A stretch of DNA of 64,000 nt from Zantedeschia hybrid cultivar (Eukaryota > Streptophyta > Magnoliopsida > Alismatales > Araceae). The stretch spans positions 46,228,501 to 46,292,500 of the forward strand of contig JARZZO010000006.1 in assembly GCA_030544215.1 (NCBI GenBank), written 5' to 3'. The translations under genes were made by a program, and so were the position numbers. Shown one piece after another: positions 45,274 to 58,054 of the stretch (its first letter is position 1; each line of letters starts with the position of its first letter). Below the pieces are notes generated by a model, which was given only the letters and a program-made list of their open reading frames with translations, was not told the origin of the DNA and searched no databases.

Positions 45274-45611
45274 GCTAAAACGCGTCGATCGAGGCAGACG
45301 CCATTCAGTCTGACAGGACGGCCGTACCGACACCGGTCTGAAACGCGTCGCCCACCGCGGACGCCGTTCAGACGACAAGACAGGCCGTACTGACAACGCT
45401 CTGGCGCCGTACCCTGACACCGCAGGTGTCGCAGTCTGAAACGCGTCGACCGAGGTGGACGCCGTTCAGACAAATCTGACAGGGGCCGTACTCTTGCGGC
45501 CCGAAACCCGCCCACGTGGCGCACACGTGGCACAACAACCAACAGACCTAAATGGCGTCCACACACCCTGACGCCTTTTGAAAGGCGTCGAGCACTGTTG
45601 ACGCCATTCAG
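45274..45611 (-). repeat. GGCGTC hairpin array of solo LTR 2 (array I type)
   Basis: Five units ending with AAATGGCGTCC...GACGCCTTTTGAAAGGCGTCG...GACGCCATTCAG, matching 34896-35222 with small changes in the centres. Confidence 0.8.
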
Positions 45612-45701
45612 TCAGAAATCTCAAGACCCCTCCAGGGTCCAAACCAGGGGATCCGGCCCGAACCCGACCCGAATACAGAACCCGAAATCTCAGTCATTAC
45701 A

Positions 45702-48700
45702 AAATCACTTTGACCAAGGGTACAATCTTGTTCCGCAAGACCTGTTCTCTGCGATCCTCAATACGAACAGGATACTCTGGAAAGGACAGGTCCTCAGCGA
45801 CCTCCAACTCTGAAAAATCCAAAACATGGGACGGATCCTGAACATACTTTCTCAGCAAAGAAACATGGAACACATCGTGCACCCCTGTAAGACTGGGCGG
45901 CAAGGCCAGCTGATACGCGGTTTCCCCAATTCGAGCAAGAATGGGAAAAGGCCCAATATATCGCGGACTCAGCTTGCCTCGCTTCCCGAATCTCATCACA
46001 CCCTTGGAGGGTGAGACTCGGAGAAACACGTGGTCCCCAACTTCAAATTCAAGTGGTCTCCGTCAGATGTCAGCATAACTTTTTTGCCTACTCTGAGCTG
46101 TGGTCAACCTCTACCGAACCGCCCTGGCAATCTCAGCACACTGCTGTACTAACTCAGGTCCTGCCATCTGTCTCTCACCGATCTCGGACCAACACACCAG
46201 AGATCGACACGGCCGTCCATACAAAGCTTCGTAAGGCGCCTTGCCGATACTGGAATGGTAACTGTTGTTGTAGGCAAATTCCACTGTGGACAAATGTTGC
46301 TCCCAAGAACCTCCCCAGTCTAGGCAACATGCCCTGAGCATACCCTGCAAGGTCTGAATGGTCCTCTCCGACTGCCCGTCAGTCTCGGGATGGTAGGCCG
46401 AGCTGAAAGCCAACTGAGTGCCCAATGCCTTCTGGAAGCTCTTCCAGAACCTGGAAGTAAACCTCGGATCTCGATCTGATACAATGGACAAAGGTACCCC
46501 GTGCAAAGAGATGATCCAATCTACAAACAACTTTGCCAGCTTGCCGACTGACCAGTCCTTCCTAATGGCTAGGAAGTGTGCCGACTTGGTCAGCCGATCG
46601 ACGATGACCCAGATAGCGTCTCTTCTGCTAGGAGATGTAGGCAATCCCATCACAAAGTCCATAGTCACGTGCTCCCATTTCCACTCTGGAATCGGCAAGG
46701 GCTGCAGCAACCCTCCAGGTCTTTGATGCTCGGCTTTAACCTGCTGACAAGTCATACATCTAGCCACATATTCAGCCACATCTTTCTTCATACCGGGCCA
46801 CCAGAAGTGCCTCCTCAAAAAATGATACATCTTTGTTGTCCTAGGATGCACTGCATATCTCGAACGGTGCGCCTAACCAAGAACACACCTGCGTACGTCC
46901 TCCTCAGTCGGGACATAAAGTCTGCCTCTGAACCTGACAGTACCGTCATCCCATAATTCCACCTCTGACCTCTGGAGAATATGTGGTAATTCAACATCTG
47001 CCCTCTGAGCCTCAATCACAGCATGATACACTGCTGGTCTCACAATCAAGCTGACCAATACGACTCTGTCATCTTGACGTGGAACTCTAAAGGAAGATTC
47101 CACAACCTGCTCAAACAATTTCCATTCTTGAATTATAAGATATGACATGACCGTCTTCCGACTCAAGGCGTCTGCCACTACATTCGTCTTGCCCGGATGA
47201 TAAGAAAGGTCAAAGTCATAATCCTTAATGAACTCCATCCACCTTCGCTGTCTCAAATTCAGGTCTCTCTGAGTGAACACATACTTCAGGCTCTTGTGAT
47301 CTGTAAAAACCTGGAATTTCTCTCCGTATAAGTAATGTCTCCAAATCTTAAGTGCAAATACCACAGCTGCCAGTTCCAAATCATGGGTAGGATAGTTCTC
47401 TTCATGCTTCTTCAGCTGCCGAGAAGCATAAGCCACTACTCTGCCATGCTGCATAAGGATTGCGCCCAAACCTCGACGGGACGCATCTGAGTAAACCACA
47501 AATCCACCTGACCCAGATGGAAGCACTAGCACTGGGGCTGACGTGAGGCGAGTTTTTAGCTCGATGAAACTCTGCTCACATTCCTCGGTCCACACAAAAC
47601 GAACTCCCTTTCGAGTCAACCTCGACAAGGGGGCCGCTATCGAAGAGAACCCCTGAACAAACCGCCTGTAATAACCGGCAAGCCCCAGGAAGCTCCTGAT
47701 CTCAGTCACTGAAGTCGGCCTGCTCCAATCCATCACCGCCTCGATCTTGGCTGGATCCACTGCGATACCTTTGCCAGAAATAACATGCCCAAGGAAGTGC
47801 ACCTCGTCTAGCAAAAACTCACACTTGCTAAACTTGGCATAAAGTTGGTGCTCCCTCAGGACCTGCAACACTGCCCGAAGATGAGCGGTGTGCTCTTCCT
47901 CAGAAGAAGAATAGATCAGAATATCATCAACAAATACAACCACAAACTGGTCCAGGTAGGTCCTGAAGACTCGGTTCATCAGATCCATAAAGGCTGCCGA
48001 AGCATTGGTCAAGCCGAAGGGCATGACCAAAAACTCATAATGTCCATACCGAGTCCTAAAAGCCGTCTTACTAACATCAACATCCCGGATCCTCATCTGA
48101 TAATATCCAGATCTCAGGTCAATCTTGGAAAACACCCTCGCGGACTGTAACTGATCCATCAAATCATCGATCCTTGGAAGTGGGTACTTATTCTTTATCG
48201 TAACCTGGTTCAGCTGCCTATAATCAATGCACAATCTCAGAGAACCATCCTTCTTCCTGACAAACAGAACTGGAGCACCCCACGGAGATGTACTGGGACG
48301 AATGAAACCCTTATCCAGCAACTCCTGCAACTGCGTTTTCAGCTTAGCAAGTTCGGCCGGGGCCATCCGATACGGGGCCTTAGACAAAGGCGCCGTACCC
48401 GGCGCAGGCTCGATAGTAAACTCGACCTTTCGCTGAGGAGGAAGGCCATGCAGCTCCTCAGGAAACACATCTACGAAGTCACACACTACAGGCACCTCCC
48501 AAGGACTGGAACCCTCACGGACATCAGAAACAACAACAGAGGCAAGGAAGGCCTTACAACCACCAGCAAGCAACCTCCGAGTCTTAAAGGCATAAATGAG
48601 AATACCTCGAGAAGAGAACCTAATACCTTGGAAATAGAAGGTCGGGATGTCCGGAATCGAGAAACGCACCCTCTTCCTGTGGCAGTCCACCTCAGCATAA

Positions 48701-50127
48701 AAGGCTTCCAACCAATCCATGCCCATGATGATATCAAAGTCACGAATGGCAAGTACAACCAACTGGGCAGGTAGCTCATGACCCTCAATGGTTAAAGGAA
48801 CATTCCTCAAACGATTATAAGATAACATGAAGTCTCCAGAAGGAACCTCTACCATCAATCCATCAGATAACTCATCGACGGTTGCAGAAAGAATATCTAC
48901 GAACTGCTCAGAAATGAAAGAATGCGAAGCACCCGAATCGATCAACACATGTGCAGAGTTCCCAAGGACAGAAAGTGTACCTTCCACCAAGTTGGACGCG
49001 CGAGCCTCCCTCCTGGTGATAGCTAGCACTCTCCCCTGGGTCCTCGGCTTCTTCTGATCGCCATAACCCTGCCCCTGACCATGCCCCTGCGGGCACTGCC
49101 TCGCCAAATGGCCCTGCTGGCCGCAAGTGAAACACCCCCTGGGAAGAGTGGGACACTGAGTCCTGCCATGGGCACCACCACAGTGCTGACAAACTGCCGG
49201 AAGCCTCTGAGCTGGCTCCTGCTGTGCACTGGACGTTAACTGACTCTGCTGACCCTGCCTGGGCCTGTTGCTACCGCTGCTGCCACTACTGCTGCCACCG
49301 CCTCGGAAGAATTTCCTGAATCGGGAGCCGAGTGACGACAATCCCGATCCGGACGAAGGGGCCATTTCCGCTGCCTTACCCCTGCCACGAACTGGTCCCT
49401 GAGCAGTCAGTCCTCTCTCCCGGGCTGACTGGTTCTGCTGAGCCTCCACCGCCGCTGCACACCTAACCGCTGATGCCAAATCTGTACAATAGTGGGACGT
49501 CACGAAGTTCCTCAGACTGAGCCTCAGTCCGTCCACAAACCTCTCAGTACGACGCTCCTCGTCCGCATATATGAAAGGCACAAACCTTCCAAGTGAAACA
49601 AACTTCGCCTGATACTCGAGTACTGTCATACTCCCCTGCGTCAGATCCATAAACTCCCTCTCCTTGGCCCTCTGGACATGCCTAGGGAAATACTGTGCAT
49701 TGAACTCCTTAACAAAAGTCTCCCATGAAATTTCCCTAAGACTCCTGTCCTCATATGACAAACTCTTCAAGGTGGTCCACCAATCATAGGCGCTATCCTT
49801 CAGCATGAAGGTAGCCAACGGAGTCCTCTCCACTGCTGCACAATCCATGGTATCGAAAGTCTTCTCTATCTCCCTAAGCCAGTGAGCGGCCTCATCAGGG
49901 TCGGGACGACCGGTGAAGTGTGGTGGCCTCAACTTCAGGAACCTCTCAAGTGTAGCTGTGGACCCTCCCCGAGCACTGGAACTCTTACTAGGGTCTCGAG
50001 TCTGGTATCTAGCCATAGAGTCCATCATAGCCTCCATAAACTGCTCTACACTCGGCCTCTCGGCCTCGGATCCACTAGGGACATCTCCCCGCTCTCGGAT
50101 AACCGGCATCCTCTTCCTGGGAGCCAT
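45702..50127 (-). pseudogene. pol: GypE Gag-Pol polyprotein (near-complete, three stops)
   Basis: One frame from ATG 50127 (MAPRKRMPV). Residues about 60-240: Gag core (YDWWTTLK, FNAQYFPRHV). About 314-346: CQHC cluster and CCHC knuckle CFTCGQQGHLARQC. About 397: protease LIDSGASHSF. About 570-800: RT with LRLCIDYRQLN, MPFGLTNASAAF and FVDD near 735. About 880-995: RNase H with YSDASRRGLGAILMQ, HDLELAAV and FTDHKSLKYV. Then integrase: zinc region RHFWWPGM with CMTCQQVKAEH, catalytic D/D/E in MDFVMGLP, SDRDPRFTS and DGQSERTI; the C-terminal part FEVGD, GPFPILARIG. In-frame stops at 46873, 46111 and near 46050 break it without any frameshift; the tail lies beyond the solo LTR. It would have encoded the enzymes that gag-only relatives lack. 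Confidence 0.92.
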
Positions 50128-50270
50128 CTACTCGCCTGCAGTCACAAAATCGAAAAGTTCTAATTAGAGTCCTAAAACCTATACTACCGCCGTGCCTGTA
50201 CGGGATAATGTATTTATTTGCCAGACTCACGACATTTAACCTAGTTATTTATTTATTTGCCAGACCGTAT

Positions 50271-50282
50271 GCTCTGATACCA
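50271..50282 (-). other. GypE primer-binding site
   Basis: TGGTATCAGAGC on the minus strand two bases from the LTR end; the leader to gag is only about 140 nt. Confidence 0.9.
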
Positions 50283-51332
50283 ACTGTAATGACCCGCCAC
50301 CCTATAATCGGGGATCCGATTACTAAATGGGTACCGAATCATTAATTTGGAACCAAACCAGGATCTAAGTAAGTCTAGAAAATAAATAATAAACTAAGCT
50401 AAACATTCACATCGCATTGAATTGAAATGAAAATGCATGAATTAAAATTATTACAATGCGACTCGATACAGCAAATAATTACATACTCCAACTGAAAAGA
50501 AATAATTAAACATACAGGCCAGAAATAAATAACAACTACATCGGGGCATACCCTGGAACAACCGCTGAAGGCGCTCAACACACGGCTGCACACGCCGCTC
50601 TAGGTCTGCCGGGAGTCCTCACCTGAAAACCGCAGGGGTGAGTCTCAAGACAAGACTCAGTAGGGATCCTTCGATCCCCACTGCCCACGCACACACCCAC
50701 AAGTGCAAAGTACAGCTAACGATAAAGTAATAAGCACAGTAATAGGTACAATTCCTAATTCTCAACGTGAAATCACATGCAGTCGAAATATAATAAACAT
50801 GCATATTCTAAACCAGCCGACTAGGGAACCCACATCTGCCGTCTCGATAGAACTCGCCAACCCCACAAACAACGGTGGGAAAACCTCGACCCGCTGAGAC
50901 TAAGCAGTAACCCCTCGGATAGCACACTAGCTACTCCGGCCCAACTGGCTCAGGTGGTTACTCCTTCCCTCAGCATGAGTGACTCTCCGAATGTACCACT
51001 CCGACACCGGTACTAGCTGACCCCGGGTTTCACCAGGTGACCCTCTCTCACTAGGCGTCACCCCGCCCACGACCCCACCGGCGCTGTGCTCACGCCCCCA
51101 CAAGCACAGGGTGATAAAGCGCTACACTGTCACTCCAGGTCCTCAGTAACACAAAACACCAAAACCCGGCACAGTACGATCCAGTCACGTGAAAAGCCCG
51201 CGATCGCACGACACACACGCAGTGCCATCCGGTCATGAAGAATCCATTTCTACCGAGTACACTAAAGCATGCACTAACCAATTATCTAGCAGTATGAACA
51301 CATTTTACTGGCATGAATTAGTGTTGTTCTGT

Positions 51333-51699
51333 CTTGAATCGCGTCGCCCAAGGCCGACGCCATTCAAGCTCTGTGTACTGGTTTAAGTAAAACATGGTCT
51401 TCAGAATCAGGCCTAAAAGGCGTCGACACTAGTAGTCGCCTTTTGAAAGGCGTCGACATCCTCAGACGCCATTTAGTACGGAAATCCAGGAATTCCAGAA
51501 AACATAAATCAGGGGATTTCTGCCTTAAAAGGCGTCATGGTTACCCGACGCTATTCAAATCGCGTCGCCCGCCCATGACGTCTTTTAGTCCCAGAATCCC
51601 AGAACTGGCAGACTTTCAGTAAGGCGGTTCCTGTCTAAAAGGCGTCGTGATGGCCCGACGCCCTTCAAAAAGGCGTCGTCCATGCACGACGTCTTTCAA
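51333..51699 (-). repeat. GGCGTC hairpin array II type of the GypE 5' LTR
   Basis: Units include CTTGAATCGCGTCGCCC...GACGCCATTCAAG and AAAAGGCGTCGTCC...GACGTCTTTCAA. Same unit order as GypA array I; many centres differ. Confidence 0.8.
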
Positions 51700-52257
51700 C
51701 CCCAGGAACCAGTCTGTCATGAGCCCGAGGGCTCCCTTTTCAACCCCAACAACCCCAAAATTACCCAAAAATGGAGGGGAAAGAGGGCAATTCAATCAAC
51801 AGGAAACCACATTCATGGAAATCCCCCATATCATCAAGAAGAACACCTAAACATGCTTGTTCTACCCCCCAAAACCAAAGATCCATAACATGCTCAAACG
51901 GGGAAAACATGGTTTAACCACAATGCTATGGGAACCGTCACCCTACCGGATACTCGAACGCCTCTGAGCTTCAAGCCGTCCACCCGTCTCGCCCCACGCC
52001 GCCGCCGGTACCGCCGTGGTCGTCCTTACTCCACCGTGACGTCGGCCGCCGTCCGGAGAGTAAAACGCCGCAGTGGAAGTGGAGGTGGTAGTGGTAGGAG
52101 CTAGATAGAGGTTGGAGTGGAGGGAGAGATGGAATGGTGGGAGGAAAAGAGGGAGGCAAAGAAATCGCCGCCGAGTTCGCCGGAAGGGAATGAGAGAAAG
52201 AAAGAAGGAAGAAAAGTAAGGGAAAGAAGGAGGGCCCGCGGGGTTAACCAGAGAGTG

Positions 52258-52555
52258 GCTAAAACGCGTCGACATCCACGGACGTCTATCAGGTGACGTG
52301 ACGGCCGCTCTGACAAAACTCTGAAACGCGTCGGCCTATGCAGACGCCGTTCAGGCGACATGTCAGGGCCGTACTCTGACAGTCCCAGAGTCGCAGTCTG
52401 AAAGGCGTCGTCCCATGCAGACGCCGTTCAGACGACACGACAGGGCCGTACTCTCGCGGCCCAAAGCCAGCTTACGTGGCACCCACGTGGCAGAACCTAA
52501 AACGCGTCTGCAACGGTGGACGCCGTTCAAACCGCGTCGAGCGGGCTCGACGCGA
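52258..52555 (-). repeat. GGCGTC hairpin array I type of the GypE 5' LTR
   Basis: Units CTGAAACGCGTCGGCC...GACGCCGTTCAG, CTGAAAGGCGTCGTCC...GACGCCGTTCAGACG, and a last one centred on GCGTCGAGCGGGCTCGACGC, a near-perfect palindrome. Confidence 0.8.
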
Positions 52556-52639
52556 AACATCACAAAGACTCTGCCCCACTGGAGCCTAAACTACAGGGTC
52601 CGACCCTGAAAACCGAATCCGAAAGCCTCAGTCCTTACA

Positions 52640-54110
52640 TTTGCGGGGTTTCGAATCTCCTGTGGATTATGCCGACTCGTTAATCGCGCACGCGCACGAT
52701 CTCTAGAGGTATCCACACGAGTTCCGGCAGCAGACGCGATTTCCTCCTCGACTTGAGTGCTCCGACCAGATCTCAGATCCACCATGCGCGGAGAGAGACA
52801 GATCCACTCCGAGAAGGAGAGAGAGAGAGGAGAGAGAGAATCTTGGGAGTAAAATTCGTCCAACTAACTTTTTACCACTCCCCTTTGGTCCTCCTTATAT
52901 AGAAATAAGGATAAGCACAACAGTTAATCCTCATGATTATCCAAGAGTTTGGCCTTGGATAATTCTCCATTAAATCTTCATGTTTATCCTGCAGCTTTTC
53001 ACAAAAACCCAGATAAGCATGAAATTTAACATCTCTCACCGTCTGACGAGAACTCTTATGTGTGTGACCCTCTAGGCCCATATATCAGTCCGGTTGCAGG
53101 CCCATTAAACTTAGAACTGTTTCTTGAGTTTAATATTTATTAATTAACATTTAAACATCACATGTTAAATGATTAATTTAATAAACAAGTGAATTATCAT
53201 CTGATGATCAAATCACTTGGCCTTCTGATCATGAATAGCACCAAACACTACCTCATGATCCCAGAAGATATAAGGGATACTGTTCCCTTTTAATTGAACC
53301 TTTCCGTCTGCAGATGCAGCACAGATATAATCCTTCACTCATGCAATGTCCCGATAATGCAAGGGTATGGTCTTATAGTCAAACCCTCTATCGCATTATC
53401 CAGATGGATTCTAGTACACAGTTAATATCTAGAAAGACATCTCTTTCATTTGACCCTGGCCAGGGATTTCTGTGTACACATCCATAGGACATTCTCTCTC
53501 CAGTCTTATACCAAGAGTGAGTGATCTCTTATTGTTCACTCAATTACCTTCGCAAGCTTTCCACTGTATCTGAAAGACCGATTATGGTGGACTTAATGGT
53601 TAAAGTCCACGAGTCAGAGAATCAAGATACAATGGTCCACAAACAAGGTATCATTGGTGACTAAGGTCAAAGGACCAACTGTGCTACTGCAACGATTGAA
53701 TTCCCTGGTTGACTAATAGGTATAATTACCATCCAGGAATTCTTATTTGGGTCTGTTCAGTGAACTCATTCTCTAATGAGCACCCACTTGTTTGTCTTAG
53801 TGTCACCACACGAGTGAATGTGAGATCATTCACCCTCATCATATGAGCAGACATAACTTGTGTCGATCTTATCGGATATTTAATGTCCATCTCAAATATC
53901 CTATGATCGAGAACTATTTAAGACAATTGCCTTAGGATATTGATCTCACTATCACGATCTCATCATGATTCAATATCCCATACATTTGTCTATGGACCTT
54001 CATTACGATAGTTAATTGCGAGAACTATTAAATGAAGAAATTATTGCCTTTATTAATAATCTTGAACTAGAATGTACAATGATTGGCTTTGAGGCCACCC
54101 AATTCTAACA
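52640..54110 (-). repeat. Cop2 3' LTR, main part
   Basis: The minus strand starts TGTTAGAATTGGGTGG at 54110 and aligns with the Cop1 LTRs until the GypE insertion; the final ~94 bp are at 40421-40328. TATA box complement at 52893-52901. One TSD copy (TTTGC) is included at 52640-52644. Confidence 0.9.
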
Positions 54111-54124
54111 TTCTCCCACTTGGA
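54111..54124 (-). other. Cop2 polypurine tract
   Basis: TCCAAGTGGGAGAA on the minus strand between the pol stop and the 3' LTR. Confidence 0.82.
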
Positions 54125-57100
54125 CTATAGCCAATCACCCATGTGTCTAAGTCCCATAGACTTAAGGTGACGTTCTAAATTGTTTTGAGACAATGGCTTA
54201 GTCAAGGGATCTGCTACATTATCTTCAGATGAGACTTTCTCAACTACTATATCTCCTCGGGCGATGATTTCACGAATCAGATGAAATCGTCTCAGAATGT
54301 GCTTTGACTTCTGATGTGATCTGGGCTCTTTCGCTTGAGCTATTGCCCCATTGTTGTCACACAATAATGGAACAGGATCTGAAATGCTTGGAATGACACC
54401 AAGCGCCGAGATGAACTTCTTCATCCAAACCGCCTCCTTGGCCGCTTCAGCTGCAGCAATGTATTCTACTTCGGTCGTCGAATATGCAGTAGTTTCCTGT
54501 TTGGAACTCTTCCAACTTACTGCACCTCCATTTAACATGAACACAAATCCAGACATGGATTTGCTGTCATCCATATCTGACTGGAAACTCGAGTCAGTAA
54601 ATCCTCGAAGTTCCAAGTCGTTTCCTCCAAAAACGAGAAATAGATCCTTAGTCATTCTCAAGTATCTAAGGATACATTTCACCGCCTTCTAGTGTTCCTC
54701 ACCTGGATCAGCCTGATATCTACTAGTGACACTTAAAGGATGTGCCACATCAAGCCTAGTACATAGCATTGCATACATGATGGATCGTATTGCCGAGGCA
54801 TAAGTTACTCTATCCATGTATGCTCTCTCTTCAGGTGTCTTGGGAGACATTTCTTTAGAGAGATAAATTCCATGCCTCATAGGAACGAGGCCTCTTTTGG
54901 AATTTTCCATGCCAAACCTTTTGACTATGGTATCTATGTACATAGATTGGGACAAGCCAAGCATCCTTTTGGACCTATCTCTATAGATCCTTATTCCCAG
55001 AATATAGGATGCTTCTCCCAAATCTTTCATGGAGAAGTTTTTGGATAACCAGACCTTTACTGATGACAACATTCCTACATCATTTCCAATGAGTAGAATG
55101 TCATCAACGTAAAGTACCAAAAAGGTAACTGCGCTCCCACTAACCTTTTTGTATACACAAGGTTCATCTTCATTCTTAATGAAGTCATAAGATTTGATTG
55201 CTTCATCAAATCTTAAGTTCCAAGTTCGGGATGCCTGTTTTAATCCATAGATGGATCTTTGCAGCTTGCATACCTTGCTTGAATGCTCTTTGGAAGTGAA
55301 TCCTTCAGGTTGTACCATATACACCTCTTCTTGAAGGTTCCCGTTAAGGAATGCTGTTTTCACATCCATTTGCCATATTTCATAATCATAGAATGCGGCG
55401 ATAGCCAGAAGTATTTTGATTGACTTAGTCATGGCAACTGGAGAAAAGGTTTCGTCATAGTCAACACCTTGCCTTTGACGATATCCTTTTGCTACAAGCC
55501 TTGCCTTGTATGTGTCAATTTGTCCATCTGCCCCGATCTTTCTTTTAAAGATCCATTTACTGCCAATAGGTACCATACCTTCTGGCAGATCAACCAAGTT
55601 CCAAACTTTGTTGGCATACATGGACTGAATTTCAGAATCCATTGCCTCTTGCCATTTTTCTGATTCATGACTATTTATGGCTTCAAGGTAGGTTTGAGGA
55701 TCATCATCCTCATTTAAGTACACTTTTGGTTTGCCTTCATCGATATGTCCAACATATCTTTCAGGCTGCTTAGGCACTCTACCTGATATGCGAACCTTTT
55801 GTGTATCATCTTGAACAAGTTCTTGAGTTAATGGTTCAGTAGATGGACCAGTGTTGATTTGTGAGTCCAGAATTTCTTCCAATTCTATCTTGCTCCCACT
55901 GTCTTCTTTTGAAAGAAATTCTTTCTCTAAGAAGACAGCTCTTTTTGCGACAAACACCCTTTGATCGCTGGGCTGATAGAAGTAATATCCAAAACATTCT
56001 TTTGGATATCCCACAAATCTACATATTTCTGTCCTGGAATCCAGTTTGTCTGGATCATGTCTTTTGACATGTGCAGGACAACCCCAGACTCTAATATGCT
56101 TAAAGTCTGGTTTCTTTCCTTTCCATATCTCATATGGAGTGGAAGGTGCTGACTTACTCGGAACTTTGTTCAACAGATATGCAGCAGTCATCAGTGCATA
56201 TCCCCATAAAGAGATTGGAAGTTTGGCATAGCTCATCATGGATCGTACCATATCTAATAGAGTACGATTTCTCCTTTCCGATACACCATTTAACTGAGGT
56301 GTGTAGGTAGGAGTCCACTGAGACAAAATACCATTATCCTTTAGATATTCTGTGAATTTTGTACTTAAGTATTCACCCCCTCGATCTGATCGAAGAGTTT
56401 TAATACTCTTTCCAATCTGGTTCTCAACTTCGTTTTTAAACTCTTTAAATTTCTCAAAGACTTTTGACTTATATTTCATTAAATATATGTAGCCATATCT
56501 TGAGAAATCATCTGTAAATAAAACAAAGTATGAGTAACCACCCATAGCATGAGTGGACATTGGACCACATACATCACTATGTATTAGTTCCAATGAGTCC
56601 TTAGCTCTTTCTCCCTGTCCTGAGAATGGAGTTTTGGTCATCTTTCCCATGAGACAAGCTTCACAAGTTGCAAATGATTCATAATCAAATGGATCAAGAT
56701 ATCCATTCATTTGCAACCTTATGATCCTGTTCTCATTTATATGACCTAGCCTACAATGCCATAGGTACGATTTATTCACATCCTTATCTAAGCGTTCAAG
56801 AGAATTATTTACCAGACAAACATCATATGAAATATCAAGTAAATATAATCCATTCAATAAATACCCGGAAGCAAATAATTTGTCTCCTTGATAAATTGAA
56901 CAACCTTTATTCTCTAGTTTCATAGAATATCCTTGTCTATCTAAACATGAAATAGATATGATATTCCTAATAATGGTTGGAACATAATAACAATCTATCA
57001 GTTCCATAGAGTCTCCTGACGGCATCTGAAGTCTTGCTGTCCCCACAGCTAACGCAGCAACTTTTGCTCCATTCCTGAGCCTCAGATCCACGTCTCCGCG

Positions 57101-58054
57101 GTTCAATCTTCTTTTACTTGTTAACACCTGCAAGTTATTGCAGATATGAGAAACACATCCAGTATCTAATACCCAGGATGTTGATTCTCTATAAGACAAG
57201 TTAAGATCGATCATGAGAATACCTGAAGCTTCACCAAGCTTCTCCTTTGCTTTTTCTGCAAGATAAATCTTGCAGTTTCTCTTCCAATGACCTTCTTTAT
57301 GGCAGTGGAAACACTGACCTTTATCATTGACTTTAGCTTTGTCCTTTTGTGCCGCCGGTTTGCTTTTCACTTGCTTTTTAGGCTTACCTGTCTTAAAGGT
57401 CTGTCCAGCTTTTCTTTTCTTGTTGGTCTTACCAACAAGCATTACATTTGGCTTATCTTTCTGGATAGTGCCTTCTGCTGTCTTCAACATGTTGAGCAGC
57501 TCAGCTAGTGAAACTTCAATTTTGTTCATATTGAAGTTGATAATGAATTGTGAAAATGAATCTGGAAGGGACTGTAGGATTAAGTCAATGCTCAGGTCAT
57601 TGTTCATAACAAAGCCCAGCACAGCAAGCCTCTCAATCCACTCTATCATCTTGAGCACATGAGTTTGCACAAATGTGCCCTCGCTCATTCCGGTCCTGAA
57701 CAATTTCTTAGATATCTCATATCTTTCTGTTCTGGATTGTTCACCAAACAACTCTTGTAGGTGATTCAGAATGGTCTTAGGTTCCATGTTATCATGCTGT
57801 CGCTGCAGTTCATTGTTCATTGAACCGAGCATATAACACTGGACCTTGACAGAGTCCTCCTTCCAATTTTCATACATCATTAATTCATCTTCGTTAGCAT
57901 TATCACCGGGTTGCACTGGATCTGGTTGATCCAGGACATTGGCTAGTTTTTCGCACCTGAGGACAATCTTCAGGTTGCGTAACCAGTCAATGTAATTTGG
58001 TCCCGTGAGTTTGTTTGCATCGAGTATGCAACGGAGGGGGTTAGGTGACGACAT
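54125..58054 (-). pseudogene. pol: Cop2 Gag-Pol polyprotein (one nonsense mutation)
   Basis: Minus-strand frame of about 1309 codons from ATG 58054 (MSSPNPLRC). Gag core residues 20-190; CCHC knuckle CFHCHKEGHWKRNC at about 248-261; protease WVLDTGCVSHIC near 294-305 (DTGC instead of the common DSGA); integrase zinc region WHCRLGHI and CEACLMGKM; catalytic D/D/E in HSDVCGP, RSDRGGEY and SERRNRT; RT with MDVKTAFLNG and VLYVDDILLIG; RNase H with FTDSSFQSD, EYIAAAEA, CDNNGAIAQ. Domain order PR-IN-RT-RH defines Ty1/copia; the text looks Tork-like (uncertain). The only interruption seen is TAG at about 54689-54687, where Cop1 has Trp (EEHWKAV), so RNase H is separated from RT. Confidence 0.93.

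Larger units (their letters stand above)
42941..45701 (-). repeat. Solo gypsy LTR 2 (TRG-like family), 2761 bp, in GypE
   Basis: Minus-strand solo LTR from TGTAATGACTGAG (45701) to GGGTCGTTACA (42941), flanked by AAATC at 42936-42940 and 45702-45706. It is closest in text to solo LTR 1. Array II type hairpins are at 44368-44727 and array I type at 45274-45611. No internal region and no gene. Confidence 0.93.
40422..52639 (-). mobile_element. GypE: chromovirus-like Ty3/gypsy element with nested solo LTR
   Basis: Minus-strand order: 5' LTR (52639-50285), PBS, a single gag-pol frame (50127 down), PPT (42786-42769), 3' LTR (42768-40422), flanked by the TSD TTTGC. The solo LTR at 42941-45701 splits the last codons of pol. 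Without the solo LTR the element is about 9.5 kb. Domain order PR-RT-RH-IN, the RT/RNase H text and the C-terminal EATWE-type tail point to the chromovirus group, probably Tekay/Del-like; the lineage is a judgement by eye. Confidence 0.92.
50285..52639 (-). repeat. GypE 5' LTR (2355 bp)
   Basis: It begins TGTAAGGACTGAGGCTTTCGG at 52639; the inner end GGGTCATTACA has one change from the 3' copy (GGGTCGTTACA). The middle (50880-51110) matches the middle of the GypA LTR, while the inner end (TATAATCGGGGATCCGATTAC) differs from GypA and TRG. Hairpin arrays at 51333-51699 and 52258-52555. Confidence 0.92.
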
